Below are positions 51,522-60,575 of a stretch of 64,000 nt of DNA, piece after piece. Numbering within the stretch: the stretch's first letter is position 1; the number at the start of each line of letters is the position of its first letter. Below the pieces are notes generated by a model that had not been told where the DNA came from, ran no database searches, and saw only the letters and a list, made by a program, of their open reading frames with translations. The stretch spans positions 273,091 through 337,090 of the forward strand of contig NZ_HG964404.1 of the NCBI RefSeq assembly GCF_000612805.1, in the 5' to 3' direction. The position numbers and the translations under genes were made by a program. The stretch comes from Bacillus ndiopicus. GTDB lineage: Bacteria; Bacillota; Bacilli; Bacillales_A; Planococcaceae.

Positions 51522-53699
51522 ATGTTTAAACCGTTCCGTAGTTTATCAAAATTTTCCAGCAGTTCTAAGGGAGCTAAAATTGTTTTAATCGCTTGGATTT
51601 TGGCGGTTGTAGTTTTCAGCATATTTGCACCATCATCCAAAGAATTTTCTAAGAACAGTATGGAAGGTAGTATAAAAGAAAATACAGCTTCTGAGATTGC
51701 TAAACAAGTATTAGATAAAGAATTCCCGACAGACGATGGACTAACCGCATTACTTGTATTTCATCGTGAAGAAAAAATAACTAAACAAGACAAAGAAAAA
51801 ATCACGGAACTTAGTCAATGGTTTGCTTCAGACAGTAAACCTCAACACTTAGCAAGCGCATTACCATACCATTCATTCCCAGAAAAAGTTCAAGATAAGA
51901 TGTTTTCTGAGGATGGAACGACACTAATTTTTAACGCAGCACTTAAAGAAGGCATTGACTCAAATGAAGCGAACGAAACATTAGAAGCCATTAGAAATAA
52001 AGTAAAAGAAGTTGGCTTAAACGATATTCAATTTGAAATTACTGGACCTGCTGGTATATCTGCGGATACTATCAGTTTGTTTAAAAATGCGGATATTGTC
52101 TTAATGCTGGCAACAATTGTTTTAATATTTATTATCTTAATCATCATCTATCGTTCTCCATTACTTGCAATCACTCCATTAATTATTTCTGGAATTGTAT
52201 ATGGAGTTGTGGATCGAATTTTAGGTTTGGCTGGCAAGTATGAGTGGTTTAGTGTTGATAGCTCAGCCGTTTCTATTATGCTTGTTTTATTATTTGCTGT
52301 TTTGACTGACTATAGTTTGTTTGTGTTCTCAAGATACCGTGAGGAATTAAGAATGCATGAATCAAAATATAAATCAATGAGTGAGGCTATTCATCATGTT
52401 TCTGAACCAATTTTCTTTAGTGGTGGAACAGTCTTCCTAGCAATGCTAACTTTGTTTACAACAGTCTTTAAACCTTACAATCACTTTGGTCCTGTATTTT
52501 CATTGGCTGTAGTTGTAATATTACTTGCGGGATTGACACTTATTCCGAGTATATTTGCCATTATGGGAAGAAAAGCATTTTGGCCATTTATTCCTAAATT
52601 AGAACCCGAGCACAAAGTAAAAAAAGGAATTTGGTCAAAGATAAGTAACATTGTTCTAAAGCGTCCTGCTTTATTTGCAACTATCTTACTCGTAACTTTA
52701 TTTGCTGGTGTATTCAATGCAACAGAAATGAAATTCTCATTTAATTTAATGAATTCATTTCCCGAGGACATTTCATCCCGTCAAGGCTTTGAGCTTCTTG
52801 CTGACAGATATCCAGCAGGACAATTGGCTCCAGTGACAGTTGTTCTGAAATCTTCAGAAAATATTGAAGTCAATGAGGAATTTTTACAAAGGGTCAATAA
52901 ATTTAAAGAAGAATTATCTGCTCAAAATGGCATTAGTCAAGTAAATCCCGCTTTAACAGAAAAAATAATCCAAGGAAAAGCAGATTTGCCTCGCAACTTT
53001 TTATCAGAGAATGGCAAAGCCGTAAAATTACAAATTATTTTAACTAAAAATCCATATGATATTTCTTCATTAAATACTGTTGAAATGCTTCGAGATAAAA
53101 CTGACTCATTCTTAAAAGAAAGTCAACTTTCTAAAGATGAATTTAAAGTACATTATGTCGGACAAACAGCTGAACAAGTCGATGTAAAACAAATGAACAA
53201 GCGAGATATGATTATCCTATTCTCCCTTGTAACTGTTCTGCTCACTTTTGTAATAGGTTTCCAAACAAAATCTGTACTTTTGCCAATATTGATGATGTCA
53301 ACAATTCTTTTATCTTATTTTGCGACACTTGGTTTTGGTTGGTTGATTTTCAAATACCTGCTGGGCTATGAGGCAGTTAGTTATCGTTTACCAGTCTATA
53401 CATTTGTTTTCATGGTTGCCTTAGGTATTGATTACAATATCATGTTAATTTCACGAATAAAAGAAAAAGCAAAAGAACTTCCTTGGAAAGAAGCTGTTAT
53501 GGAAGGTGTTGCATTAACTGGAGGTGTCATTTCATCGGCAGGAATTATTTTAGCTGCAACTTTTGCTGTTTTAATGACGCAGCCCTTACAAGAACTCTTT
53601 TTATTCGGCTTTACAATGGCTATGGGTATATTATTAGATACATTTTTAATTAGAGGCATATTATTCCCATCTTTATTACTATTAACTCGTAAAAATTAG
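51522..53699 (+). CDS. MMPL family transporter, YdfJ-like
   Basis: A 725-residue RND-superfamily membrane protein; the start at 51522 follows AGGAG by 8 bases. TM1 (~17-38) is followed by an extracytoplasmic domain, TMs ~180-330 (with a T-D-Y-S-L-F motif in TM4, part of the proton relay of the family), a TM near ~390, a second extracytoplasmic domain, and TMs ~565-720 with G-I-D-Y-N-I-M. The two-fold internal repeat is clear. Length equals B. subtilis YdfJ. Exports lipids or hydrophobic compounds by proton antiport. It sits between direct repeats. Confidence 0.92.
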   Translation: MFKPFRSLSKFSSSSKGAKIVLIAWILAVVVFSIFAPSSKEFSKNSMEGSIKENTASEIAKQVLDKEFPTDDGLTALLVFHREEKITKQDKEKITELSQWFASDSKPQHLASALPYHSFPEKVQDKMFSEDGTTLIFNAALKEGIDSNEANETLEAIRNKVKEVGLNDIQFEITGPAGISADTISLFKNADIVLMLATIVLIFIILIIIYRSPLLAITPLIISGIVYGVVDRILGLAGKYEWFSVDSSAVSIMLVLLFAVLTDYSLFVFSRYREELRMHESKYKSMSEAIHHVSEPIFFSGGTVFLAMLTLFTTVFKPYNHFGPVFSLAVVVILLAGLTLIPSIFAIMGRKAFWPFIPKLEPEHKVKKGIWSKISNIVLKRPALFATILLVTLFAGVFNATEMKFSFNLMNSFPEDISSRQGFELLADRYPAGQLAPVTVVLKSSENIEVNEEFLQRVNKFKEELSAQNGISQVNPALTEKIIQGKADLPRNFLSENGKAVKLQIILTKNPYDISSLNTVEMLRDKTDSFLKESQLSKDEFKVHYVGQTAEQVDVKQMNKRDMIILFSLVTVLLTFVIGFQTKSVLLPILMMSTILLSYFATLGFGWLIFKYLLGYEAVSYRLPVYTFVFMVALGIDYNIMLISRIKEKAKELPWKEAVMEGVALTGGVISSAGIILAATFAVLMTQPLQELFLFGFTMAMGILLDTFLIRGILFPSLLLLTRKN

Positions 53700-53773
53700 T
53701 AGAAGCGAAAATACCCCAAAAATCCCCAATAGTAAAAAATGTAATTGGTTCATCTTGAACTGCGCCATAAAAA

Positions 53774-53980
53774 CTAGACCATAAAAAAAAGATTCATGCC
53801 GTTACTAATCGGCAAAAAGATGACTTCGGTAGGTAGCGCCCTAGTCATCTTTTTTAACGTCCATTGCTTTCTAATGTTATTGGAGTAATCATAATAGATA
53901 AGATAATCCAAATATCGATGCATTTTGTTCTTGTGTATCAGATGTAGTATATTGAGGTGAATATCAGACAGAATTTTCAT
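53774..53980 (-). pseudogene. Possible IS3-family transposase C-terminal relic
   Basis: The minus-strand frame includes Y-S-N-N-I-R-K-Q-W-T-L-K-K-M-T, close to the Y-N-N-x-R-x-Q-W-N-L-K-K-M-T-P ending of IS3-family OrfB integrases. The usual P-x-x-Y-R continuation is missing and the rest of the element is absent. Confidence 0.4.
53814..53855. terminator. Terminator downstream of the MMPL gene
   Basis: AAAAAGATGAC / GTCATCTTTTT arms around a 19-base loop, with a T-run on the right (plus) side. It also lies within the relic transposase frame on the other strand. Confidence 0.65.
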
Positions 53981-54036
53981 TAAAATATGCTAAGTGTTTG
54001 TACACCCACTAAGCTATAAAAAATCAAGCATAGCAT
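53980..54036 (-). CDS. Candidate 18-residue toxin-like peptide
   Basis: ATG at 54036 gives MLCLIFYSLVGVQTLSIF, a single hydrophobic segment. GGAGGTGAG lies 6 bases upstream and can pair with CTACCTC just before it (TACA loop), hiding the ribosome site, as in many type I toxin mRNAs. No antisense RNA gene could be confirmed. It may be a degenerate holin-like toxin or chance. Confidence 0.3.
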   Translation of the reverse strand: MLCLIFYSLVGVQTLSIF

Positions 54037-54080
54037 TCGTCTCACCTCCTGTAGAGGTAGGCGTTTTCTACTGAATCAAG

Positions 54081-54232
54081 ATAAATTTACGTAATTTCCT
54101 TCTTTCAAGAAAAAAACACCCGTTTTTTCAACGAGTGTTTTGCGAGTTTTAAGCCAACCATTTCGGTGGTGTGTTTTTCGACCAGTAAATTTCACCTAAA
54201 TTATAATGTGCCACAAAGCTGTCTTCCTTTGT
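54081..54232. repeat. Direct repeat copy B (native ypjP 3' end)
   Basis: 152 bp matching 51214-51361 apart from a few substitutions and a small indel. It includes the ypjP terminator hairpin (54113-54143, AAAACACCCG...CGAGTGTTTT) and the ypjP C-terminus; this is the original location because the complete gene extends to the right. Confidence 0.85.
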
Positions 54233-54736
54233 GTGATAGTGGAAGTTGTAATAATAGCCTTCGTTTGGACGATTTTCAGTGCGAACATGGAAGCGAATTA
54301 AATCGACTTTTTCCCCTTGCTCACGAATGTTAAAAATTCGCTCGGCATAATCTCCACTTGGATTTTCAGTAATTGTTAAGTATGGAATTTTATCATCATC
54401 CAAACGCGCTAAAGTCATATCAATGGCTTCTTCCATTTTAGGAAAAATGCGTGTCTCAAACTCATCGCCAATTTTTTCAGCGATGCGTGGACCAAATTTT
54501 ATGTAAGATTGTGTTTTCGCAGCACCTTTTAACGATTGTGCTATTGATATGTTTTCTTCATAAAGCAATGTATCGAGCTGAATTGCAGAAGAAATATCGT
54601 TAGCGCTTGGCTCTTGCAAACGATTCGGCTTTAACTCATCCTCAAAATTATTCCAAATTTCATGATTTGGATTAATTACCCCAAATGTTAATAATGCTAC
54701 AGATACAACAAGGAATTTTTGCATCCATTTTTTCAT
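54149..54736 (-). CDS. ypjP: YpjP-like protein
   Basis: A 195-residue exported or membrane-anchored protein, with start at 54736 (MKKWMQKFLVVSVALLTFG) after GAGGGTG. Features: N-terminal hydrophobic segment, P-N-H-E-I-W-N, a helical central part with K-F-G-P-R-I-A-E-K-I-G, and an aromatic C-terminal sheet N-F-H-Y-H-T-K-E-D. It resembles B. subtilis YpjP, whose gene lies upstream of the thymidylate synthase and dfrA genes, and the residual synteny here supports this. Function unknown. Confidence 0.75.
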   Translation of the reverse strand: MKKWMQKFLVVSVALLTFGVINPNHEIWNNFEDELKPNRLQEPSANDISSAIQLDTLLYEENISIAQSLKGAAKTQSYIKFGPRIAEKIGDEFETRIFPKMEEAIDMTLARLDDDKIPYLTITENPSGDYAERIFNIREQGEKVDLIRFHVRTENRPNEGYYYNFHYHTKEDSFVAHYNLGEIYWSKNTPPKWLA

Positions 54737-54881
54737 TGTCATCACCCTCTAATTATGTATAAATCATGTTCTCGTCTATACTAATCTGTACGTTTTATAG
54801 CTAAAAAGGTTTCATCTTTTTGTTATTCATTGTACAATACATAGTGTAAATATGCATTGTAGTTAAAGGAGGCACATTCTT

Positions 54882-54956
54882 ATGGGCACAATCGCTATCG
54901 GTATCGGCTTATTATTAATGTTAGGTTACTTAACATCTCTTTGCATCACGGACTAA
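54882..54956 (+). CDS. 24-residue membrane peptide
   Basis: MGTIAIGIGLLLMLGYLTSL then C-I-T-D. GGAGG lies 10 bases before the ATG and an intrinsic terminator follows 30 bp after the stop, so this is probably a real monocistronic small membrane protein. One transmembrane helix. Family not recognised. Confidence 0.65.
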   Translation: MGTIAIGIGLLLMLGYLTSLCITD

Positions 54957-54985
54957 TTATTTTACTATGCAATAAGTAACACTAT

Positions 54986-55027
54986 AAAACCCTGGAAACC
55001 CTGTTAAATCAAAGTTTCTAGGGTTTT
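54986..55027 (+). terminator. Terminator after the 24-residue peptide gene
   Basis: AAAACCCTGGAAAC pairs with GTTTCTAGGGTTTT; one mismatch, T-rich right side. Confidence 0.8.
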
Positions 55028-55435
55028 CTTATTTTAGCATATTAACGCAAGATAAAACAAGTAAACGGAGCTTTGTTGGCTGTCTGAATAGAATAACTTA
55101 CACAGTGATAGCAGAGAAACCAATTTATATTATCTTTTCTTTTTTACCTTCTTCTTAAAATTCAGAGAGGCTTCCCAGTCATTTAATAATTTGCCTTTCT
55201 TTCTATTCATGTAACAAAAAATCTAATCTCCTTTACAATACTTTACTAAAATTGTTCAAAATTTTTTGTATATTCGCACCACTATTTATGTGAAAAAATG
55301 ATACACTGAATGAAGAGGACGTTGACAAAATAGTTGCCACAAAATAGTGTGATTTCTGTAAGCGATTCGTACAAAGGGGAATATCTTGTCACTCTCTATT
55401 ATAAAAGCAATTTATTCAATCTAAGGAGAGACCCT
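55028..55435. other. Intergenic region upstream of ackA
   Basis: AT-rich, with no gene or strong repeat seen. It must hold the ackA promoter; I could not choose one with confidence. An in-frame upstream extension of ackA from 55334 is not supported by a ribosome site. Confidence 0.4.
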
Positions 55436-56629
55436 ATGTCTAAAATAATCGCAATTAATGCAGGAAGCTCATCATTAAAATTTCAACTATTTGACATGCC
55501 ACAAGAAACTGTACTCACAAAAGGTATCGTCGAACGAATTGGTTTAACAGACAGCCTATTTACAATCACTACCCCTGATGGTACGACAGACACAGAAGTA
55601 ATGGATATTCCAGATCATACTGTTGCGGTTCAAATGCTGTTAGCCAAGCTAGTTGCAAACTGTATTGTCCAATCGCTAGAAGAAATTGATGGTATTGGTC
55701 ATCGTGTTGTACATGGTGGAGAAAAGTTCAATGATTCCATCATCATTGATGATATGGTACTTGCAGAAATTGAAGAACTATCTGAGTTGGCACCACTTCA
55801 TAATCCAGCCAACATCATCGGTATTCGCACTTTCCGTAAGGTATTACCAAACGTACCGGCAATTGCAGTATTTGATACAGCATTTCATCAAACGATGCCC
55901 AAAAAATCATTTCTATATAGTCTTCCTTATGAATTTTATAATAAGTATGGCATTCGAAAGTATGGCTTCCATGGCACATCGCATAAATATGTCTCGGAAC
56001 GTGCTGCGGAGTTATTAGGACGCCCAATTGAAAATCTTCGTCTCATTTCATGTCATCTTGGAAATGGTGCAAGTATTGCAGCTATCGAAGGTGGAAAATC
56101 AATCGATACATCGATGGGCTTTACACCACTTGCTGGTGTTGCTATGGGGACACGCTCAGGTAACATCGACCCTGCCTTAATCCCATTCATTATGGATAAA
56201 ACAGGTCAATCAGTGGATGAAGTCCTTGATATTTTAAACAAACAAAGTGGGATGCTTGGCGTATCAGGTTTATCAAGTGACCTACGCGATTTATCAATAG
56301 CCGCAGAAGAAGGCGATGAGCGTGCCATTATAGCACTCGAAATATTTGCCAATCGTATCCACAAATACATCGGCTCTTACGCTGCCCGTATGTCTGGCGT
56401 AGATGCAATCATCTTTACAGCAGGTATCGGGGAAAATGATATTACATCTCGTGCTCGCATTCTACATGGTCTTGAATTTATGGGTGTCTATTGGGACCCT
56501 GCTTTAAATAACGTGCGTGGCAAAGAGCAATTTATCAGCTACCCACATTCACCAGTAAAGGTAATCGTCATTCCAACAAACGAAGAAGTCATGATTGCTC
56601 GTGATGTTGTTCGTTTAGCCGGATTTTAA
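55436..56629 (+). CDS. ackA: Acetate kinase AckA
   Basis: A 397-residue enzyme interconverting acetate + ATP and acetyl phosphate. Motifs: [10 protein letters not shown] (N-terminal ATPase-fold phosphate loop), [25 protein letters not shown], and G-I-G-E-N near the C-terminus. AAGGAGAG precedes the ATG at 55436. Full length and monocistronic, ended by an 18-bp terminator stem. Confidence 0.98.
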   Translation: MSKIIAINAGSSSLKFQLFDMPQETVLTKGIVERIGLTDSLFTITTPDGTTDTEVMDIPDHTVAVQMLLAKLVANCIVQSLEEIDGIGHRVVHGGEKFNDSIIIDDMVLAEIEELSELAPLHNPANIIGIRTFRKVLPNVPAIAVFDTAFHQTMPKKSFLYSLPYEFYNKYGIRKYGFHGTSHKYVSERAAELLGRPIENLRLISCHLGNGASIAAIEGGKSIDTSMGFTPLAGVAMGTRSGNIDPALIPFIMDKTGQSVDEVLDILNKQSGMLGVSGLSSDLRDLSIAAEEGDERAIIALEIFANRIHKYIGSYAARMSGVDAIIFTAGIGENDITSRARILHGLEFMGVYWDPALNNVRGKEQFISYPHSPVKVIVIPTNEEVMIARDVVRLAGF

Positions 56630-56672
56630 GTTACGCACAAACCTAAATACAGTAGATTAATATAGGAAAAAG

Positions 56673-56730
56673 AAAAACACACAAACCCGCTTCAGGGATT
56701 TCCTCTGAGGGGCGGGTTTGTGTGTTTTTT
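56673..56730 (+). terminator. Strong terminator of ackA
   Basis: 18-bp stem: AAAAACACACAAACCCGC pairs with GCGGGTTTGTGTGTTTTT, followed by a T-run. Confidence 0.9.
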
Positions 56731-57363
56731 GTGTAGCGTTACTTTTAAATTTTCGTACATGCACAAATCTTGCATAGCTTTTTTTTCAAAAAAATTAGAC
56801 AAGGGACATCCTCGTTAGAAGATGTCCCTTTAGCATTTAATAGGTAACTTGTAAAATAAATATGTCTCAACCCAATCATCTGGGGAATCTTATATATTTA
56901 ATAGAAGTAATAACTTCTATTTCCGAACCGCGGTAAAATTCCACTAAAACCTTCTAACCTAAGCAATGTAGCCCCAACCTGCTACTACATCCTTGCAGCC
57001 CTTTAGCGTGCGCCAGTGTGAATAAGTATCTTCAAAAATCACTAGCAGAATGCCAATTTATTTACATGCTACCTAAAATAGCATGGTTTTATTGTAACAT
57101 AATGTATGTTAAAAGTAAAATCGCTGTTGTGTTAAGGGTTTGTAAATATTTTTACGTTCTTCAGCTTTACAAAATAGTGCATAGTAGGGAAAGTAATTTA
57201 TATGAAAAAGCCCTTCACGAAAATGTGAAAGGCTACAACTTTATTAGGAATTATATTACTTTCTAATTCATTACTTAAACTTAATTTATATACTTTGAAA
57301 CTGAATATATCCTTGAAACTCAACCGATTTTTGCCAGCCTTATCCGTCTAGGACTTGTTATTT
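56731..57363. other. Long intergenic region with hairpins, no gene supported
   Basis: Contains two more hairpins: AAGGGACATC/GATGTCCCTT (56801-56830) and AGCCCTTCAC/GTGAAAGGCT (about 57210-57234). The 82-codon frame at 57018-57266 starts without a ribosome site and runs through the second hairpin; I reject it. TATGTCTCAACCCAATC near 56860 resembles the end of small mobile repeats. Confidence 0.4.
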
Positions 57364-58413
57364 CTACCATGGTGTTTCAGTTTTATGTTCAATGACTTGT
57401 AATACTTTTGGTTCAATAGCTTTTATCATTTGTTCAATTGAACGATTGCTTTTACTAACATCGTTATTATTTTCACCTTGAATTTGTCCTTCAGCCTGTG
57501 TTTTTGCTATTACATCAATCACTTGTTGTTTAGAAACATTTTTAGATGCTGCAATCTCGACAACAGATTTACCTTTTGCTAATTCTTGTTTTAATTCTGT
57601 TGGGCTAATTTTTAGTAAAGAAAACAGTTTTTCATCGTTTAAAAAGGAATCAGCAGTATAATCAGGCTTACCATTTGTAGAGAAAAAACCTTCTACTTTA
57701 ATGTTTGAAGGTGTAGTCTCACCTCCGATCAGAGAAACACTGATTGTATTGTCTTGAACAAATACCTGGTAGAAAGGTGTTTTTGATTCCTTTTTGCTGT
57801 AATTCAACATAAACGTTTTTTGACCCGTGTTCGCCATTTGCTCCATAGCAAACTCGTACTCTTCGATGCTGCCATACATTTTATCAATTAGATAATCTAC
57901 CTTCGACTTGATTTCCTGATCGGTTAAGGCAGTGAGTGGTTTCTCCTTTGGCTCCCAATTCTCCTGATTCACGTGTTCAATCGCACCCGTAATACCGTTT
58001 ATATGAAGGGAAATCTTTTTGCCGACTCCTCCTTTTTCCTGCAGTATGATACTTGTTTGGACACCTTGAACCTTGCTTGCATTGATAATCTCAAACGATT
58101 TTGTTTCAGGAAATGCGTTATACAGCTTCTCAAGTGTTGCTTTGCCAACCTCATCCCCCTCGACTTGTTCAACAGTCATTGGTGTTCTAGTAAGCATTTC
58201 AATAAGATTAGGGGCCGCAAATGCTGCGGTTGGAATCAAAATCGCAGTAGCAACTAATCCACTAATTAATCGTTTTTTCATGTTTATTTCGCTCCTTTTT
58301 CGTTGGAAATATTGAGAATAGGATTGTTCTATTCGTTTGGAAATAGCCGGAGGGCATTCCATAGTTTCTGCCTCTTTGTGCAGATGTTCACGAATTTTGC
58401 GTTCAATTGGCAT
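57364..58413 (-). CDS. Anti-sigma factor-like membrane protein
   Basis: A 349-residue protein. Residues 1-45 form a helical, cytoplasmic region (I-R-E-H-L-H-K-E-A-E-T-M) of the kind that binds a sigma factor. One membrane segment follows (L-I-S-G-L-V-A-T-A-I-L-I-P-T-A-A-F-A, ~49-66), then a large extracytoplasmic part with a PepSY/DUF3600-like region (~90-260) and a helical C-terminus. It overlaps the ECF sigma gene by 11 bp, the standard sigma/anti-sigma arrangement. The signal sensed is unknown. Confidence 0.8.
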   Translation of the reverse strand: MPIERKIREHLHKEAETMECPPAISKRIEQSYSQYFQRKRSEINMKKRLISGLVATAILIPTAAFAAPNLIEMLTRTPMTVEQVEGDEVGKATLEKLYNAFPETKSFEIINASKVQGVQTSIILQEKGGVGKKISLHINGITGAIEHVNQENWEPKEKPLTALTDQEIKSKVDYLIDKMYGSIEEYEFAMEQMANTGQKTFMLNYSKKESKTPFYQVFVQDNTISVSLIGGETTPSNIKVEGFFSTNGKPDYTADSFLNDEKLFSLLKISPTELKQELAKGKSVVEIAASKNVSKQQVIDVIAKTQAEGQIQGENNNDVSKSNRSIEQMIKAIEPKVLQVIEHKTETPW

Positions 58414-58978
58414 TGATTTCTTCCATCCTTTCTGGGGGGAGATTACTTAAGTTTTTTCGAAGCACCTGAAGGCCAGCATGATACCTGGACTTGACCGTAC
58501 CTAGCGGAATTTCGAGCAATGTCGCTATTTCCTCAAGTTTATAGTCGTGAAAAAAGCGGAGGACAATCACCGATCGTTGTTTGTCGGTCAATTTTTGGAT
58601 TGCCTGTGTTATCATTTGCTTCGTCCCATCCATCAACACAGAAGGTTGATCCCAATGAGACTCTTCACGAGAAAAGGCACGGATGCGTTCAAAAATTCGG
58701 AATCTCCGCCAGCTCTTGACCCGAAATCTCTGCACTTGACGGATTACCAAGCCGTTTAGCCAGAAGTGGAAAGGTCTGTTCGTATCATAGTTAGCAAGTG
58801 AGGTCCACATTTGCATATATATCTCATTCATGACATCTTCCCGATCCTGCTGATGATCCACCAGAAAGGAGACTGTCCGATAGACGTCCTGATAGGTGGC
58901 ATCATACATCGTACGAAACGCCTGTTGATCACCTTCTTTCATTTTTGTGAGTAATTGGTACAGATATTCATTTTGCAT
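58403..58978 (-). CDS. ECF sigma factor
   Basis: A 191-residue sigma-70 family factor of ECF type. Region 2 (~20-75) has D-R-E-D-V-M-N-E-I-Y-M-Q-M-W and region 4 (~125-180) has L-T-D-K-Q-R-S-V-I-V-L-R-F-F-H-D-Y-K-L-E-E-I-A and I-P-L-G-T-V-K-S-R-Y-H-A-G. It directs RNA polymerase to a stress regulon and is controlled by the downstream membrane anti-sigma factor. Confidence 0.93.
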   Translation of the reverse strand: MQNEYLYQLLTKMKEGDQQAFRTMYDATYQDVYRTVSFLVDHQQDREDVMNEIYMQMWTSLANYDTNRPFHFWLNGLVIRQVQRFRVKSWRRFRIFERIRAFSREESHWDQPSVLMDGTKQMITQAIQKLTDKQRSVIVLRFFHDYKLEEIATLLEIPLGTVKSRYHAGLQVLRKNLSNLPPERMEEINAN

Positions 58979-59487
58979 TCAGAGGGTCCTCCTAAGTAAG
59001 CTTACACACTATATTGTCTCTCTATCAAAAAAAGGTTCGGTTCTTTATTTTTTTGCAAACCGCTGAGTGCTGGCGGCCATCGATTAGGAAGACAATTTGG
59101 AGTACAACGACCCGTATGGCAGCCGTGACCTATCTATTTCAGTCTAGGTCATCGCATGGTAATTATTTCATTTTAATTTTCCGTTTCTTATTGCTGGTCA
59201 CTTGGGAACATTCTTATATTCTTTTACACAGCGATAAAAGAGTATTAAAAGGCTAATGAAAAACAGAATTTATAAGAAATGATCAAACTTTATTCCCCTT
59301 TGAAATATCCTTTTCCAAAGAGGTGAAGCATCGCAACTTTTTTATAAATGTCGCTTCTTTTTTTATAAATTATTAATCTTTATTTTAAATCAACATCAAG
59401 CGAATAATTACACTCATAAATATATTCAATACACCAATGAGTTTAATGTTGCTTTCAATTATTTATGAAGCTAAAAATTAAGTACAA
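58979..59487. other. Intergenic region, no gene supported
   Basis: Presumably holds the ECF promoter just right of 58978. The 80-codon plus frame at 59014-59256 has no ribosome site. A small hairpin, GAAGC...GCTTC with T-runs, lies near 59325-59362. Base composition around 59040-59150 is GC-richer than its surroundings, suggesting inserted or scrambled DNA. Confidence 0.35.
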
Positions 59488-60082
59488 TCAAGCAAATTCA
59501 AAAGATATTTTATCACCTTTGATTACTAACTTCGCATCAAACTTTTTCTCAGCCTTACTGATAAAGCCTTTAATAACCCCAGTAGAGCCTTTTGTAATCA
59601 AATCCATTTACTGTTTCTCCGTTAGTTTCTTCTTTGCGATTTCTTTATTAATCAGAATCTGCCTCATCCTCTACCATTTTCCCTGTGGTTTTCATCAAAT
59701 TAATCAATGCCTCTTCCATATAGGGTTTGGGTGGGCTTGTACAACCTTCTTTTTCTGTTAATAAACTTGATACTTTTTCATTCATCAAAACACTTGGAAG
59801 AATTGTATCTTCCATTGTTTTTTCTGTCGCTTCCTGCATTGCAGAAAATAACGCTTTCCATCCTTTGCTTTTTTCGATTTTTCCAACCGTTTCAAATTCT
59901 ATATCTTGCACAAGCGTTGTAATTTTCGTTTCTTCATATACATAATCACTATGGAACATAGCTAGCATTGTGAGTAGCACTTCCTGATAAATATTTTTTT
60001 CTTCTGTTGTTAAAGCATGAAGTTGCGATTCGGTTGGCACAGTTTTTGTTGGAATTATGGCATAATGTTCCTGTCTCTGCAT
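59488..60082 (-). pseudogene. topB: DNA topoisomerase III (topB) remnant
   Basis: Two pieces of a type IA topoisomerase. The first (59648-60082) starts M-Q-R-Q-E-H-Y-A-I-I-P-T-K and ends P-P-K-P-Y-M-E-E-A-L-I-N-L-M-K-T-x-G-K-M-V-E-D-E-A, a region normally in the middle of TopB. The second (59488-59607) reads D-L-I-T-K-G-S-T-G-V-I-K-G-F-I-S-K and ends G-D-K-I-S-F-E-F-A, the TopB C-terminus; E-I-A-K-K-K-L-T-E-K-Q lies between them. The N-terminal catalytic half and the segment between the pieces are missing, so it is non-functional. Confidence 0.8.
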
Positions 60083-60244
60083 GAATAAGTGCGGAAACTG
60101 GTATAAGAATAGGAGAAATTTTAGGTTTAAAAATTACTCATTTTAATCGTTTCGAACCCTCATTAGAAGTTGTGAAGCAAATAAATGTCGAAAATCGTGC
60201 CCAAGGCCGACACAATCTGCACCGTCACGCCCCACCGGAAAGTC

Positions 60245-60273
60245 TTGCCTTTTTTTCCAAAACGGGTTATTCT
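60245..60273 (+). promoter_or_regulatory. Promoter of the RsgA-like/APH-like operon
   Basis: TTGCCT and TATTCT separated by exactly 17 bp, about 50 bp before the leader peptide and 300 bp before the first full gene. Confidence 0.6.
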
Positions 60274-60325
60274 ATAGACAGCTTAGTGATAAGCAAGTTC
60301 CTAATACGAAGGGAGATGTGTTTTA

Positions 60326-60358
60326 ATGGCAACTACTTATATGGTGGTTTGGTTTTAA
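60326..60358 (+). CDS. Putative 10-residue regulatory leader peptide
   Basis: ATG-initiated frame MATTYMVVWF followed by TAA, with GGGAG 10 bases upstream. It lies between a good promoter and three terminator-like hairpins preceding the GTPase gene. This is the arrangement of ribosome-stalling attenuators for antibiotic-resistance genes. Function is inferred from layout only. Confidence 0.5.
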   Translation: MATTYMVVWF

Positions 60359-60382
60359 AATTGAATAGTAGGCATACGTGAA

Positions 60383-60538
60383 AAAAGCGGGAAAACGCCC
60401 GTTTTATTTGGCATGCCTTCCAAAGTAACCTTTCGTGAATATTGCTGTTTACGAGATACGATAAAGGTCGTATCTTTTTTGCGTCTTAATGCCACGCGAC
60501 AGCAGCTTCTTTAGAGGCTGCTTGTCCGTGGCATTTTT
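60383..60538 (+). promoter_or_regulatory. Attenuator region with three successive hairpins
   Basis: T1: AAGCGGG/CCCGTTTTATTT at about 60386-60405. T2: GATACGA/TCGTATC followed by TTTTTT at 60455-60480. T3: AATGCCACG...CGTGGCATTTTT with GACAGCAGC/GCTGCTTGTC pairing inside at 60488-60538. All three lie between the leader peptide and the GTPase start. Confidence 0.65.
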
Positions 60539-60575
60539 GCGCCCAAAAACAACATTAAAGGAGCTAACAAAAACC

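Noticed and set aside
55334-55435. 34-residue N-terminal extension of AckA
   Set aside because: Acetate kinases start directly at the phosphate loop, and AAGGAGAG precedes the ATG at 55436.
57018-57266. 82-codon plus frame
   Set aside because: No ribosome site, crosses a hairpin, and composition looks random.
59014-59256. 80-codon plus frame right of the ECF sigma gene
   Set aside because: No ribosome site; overlaps the expected sigma-factor promoter region.
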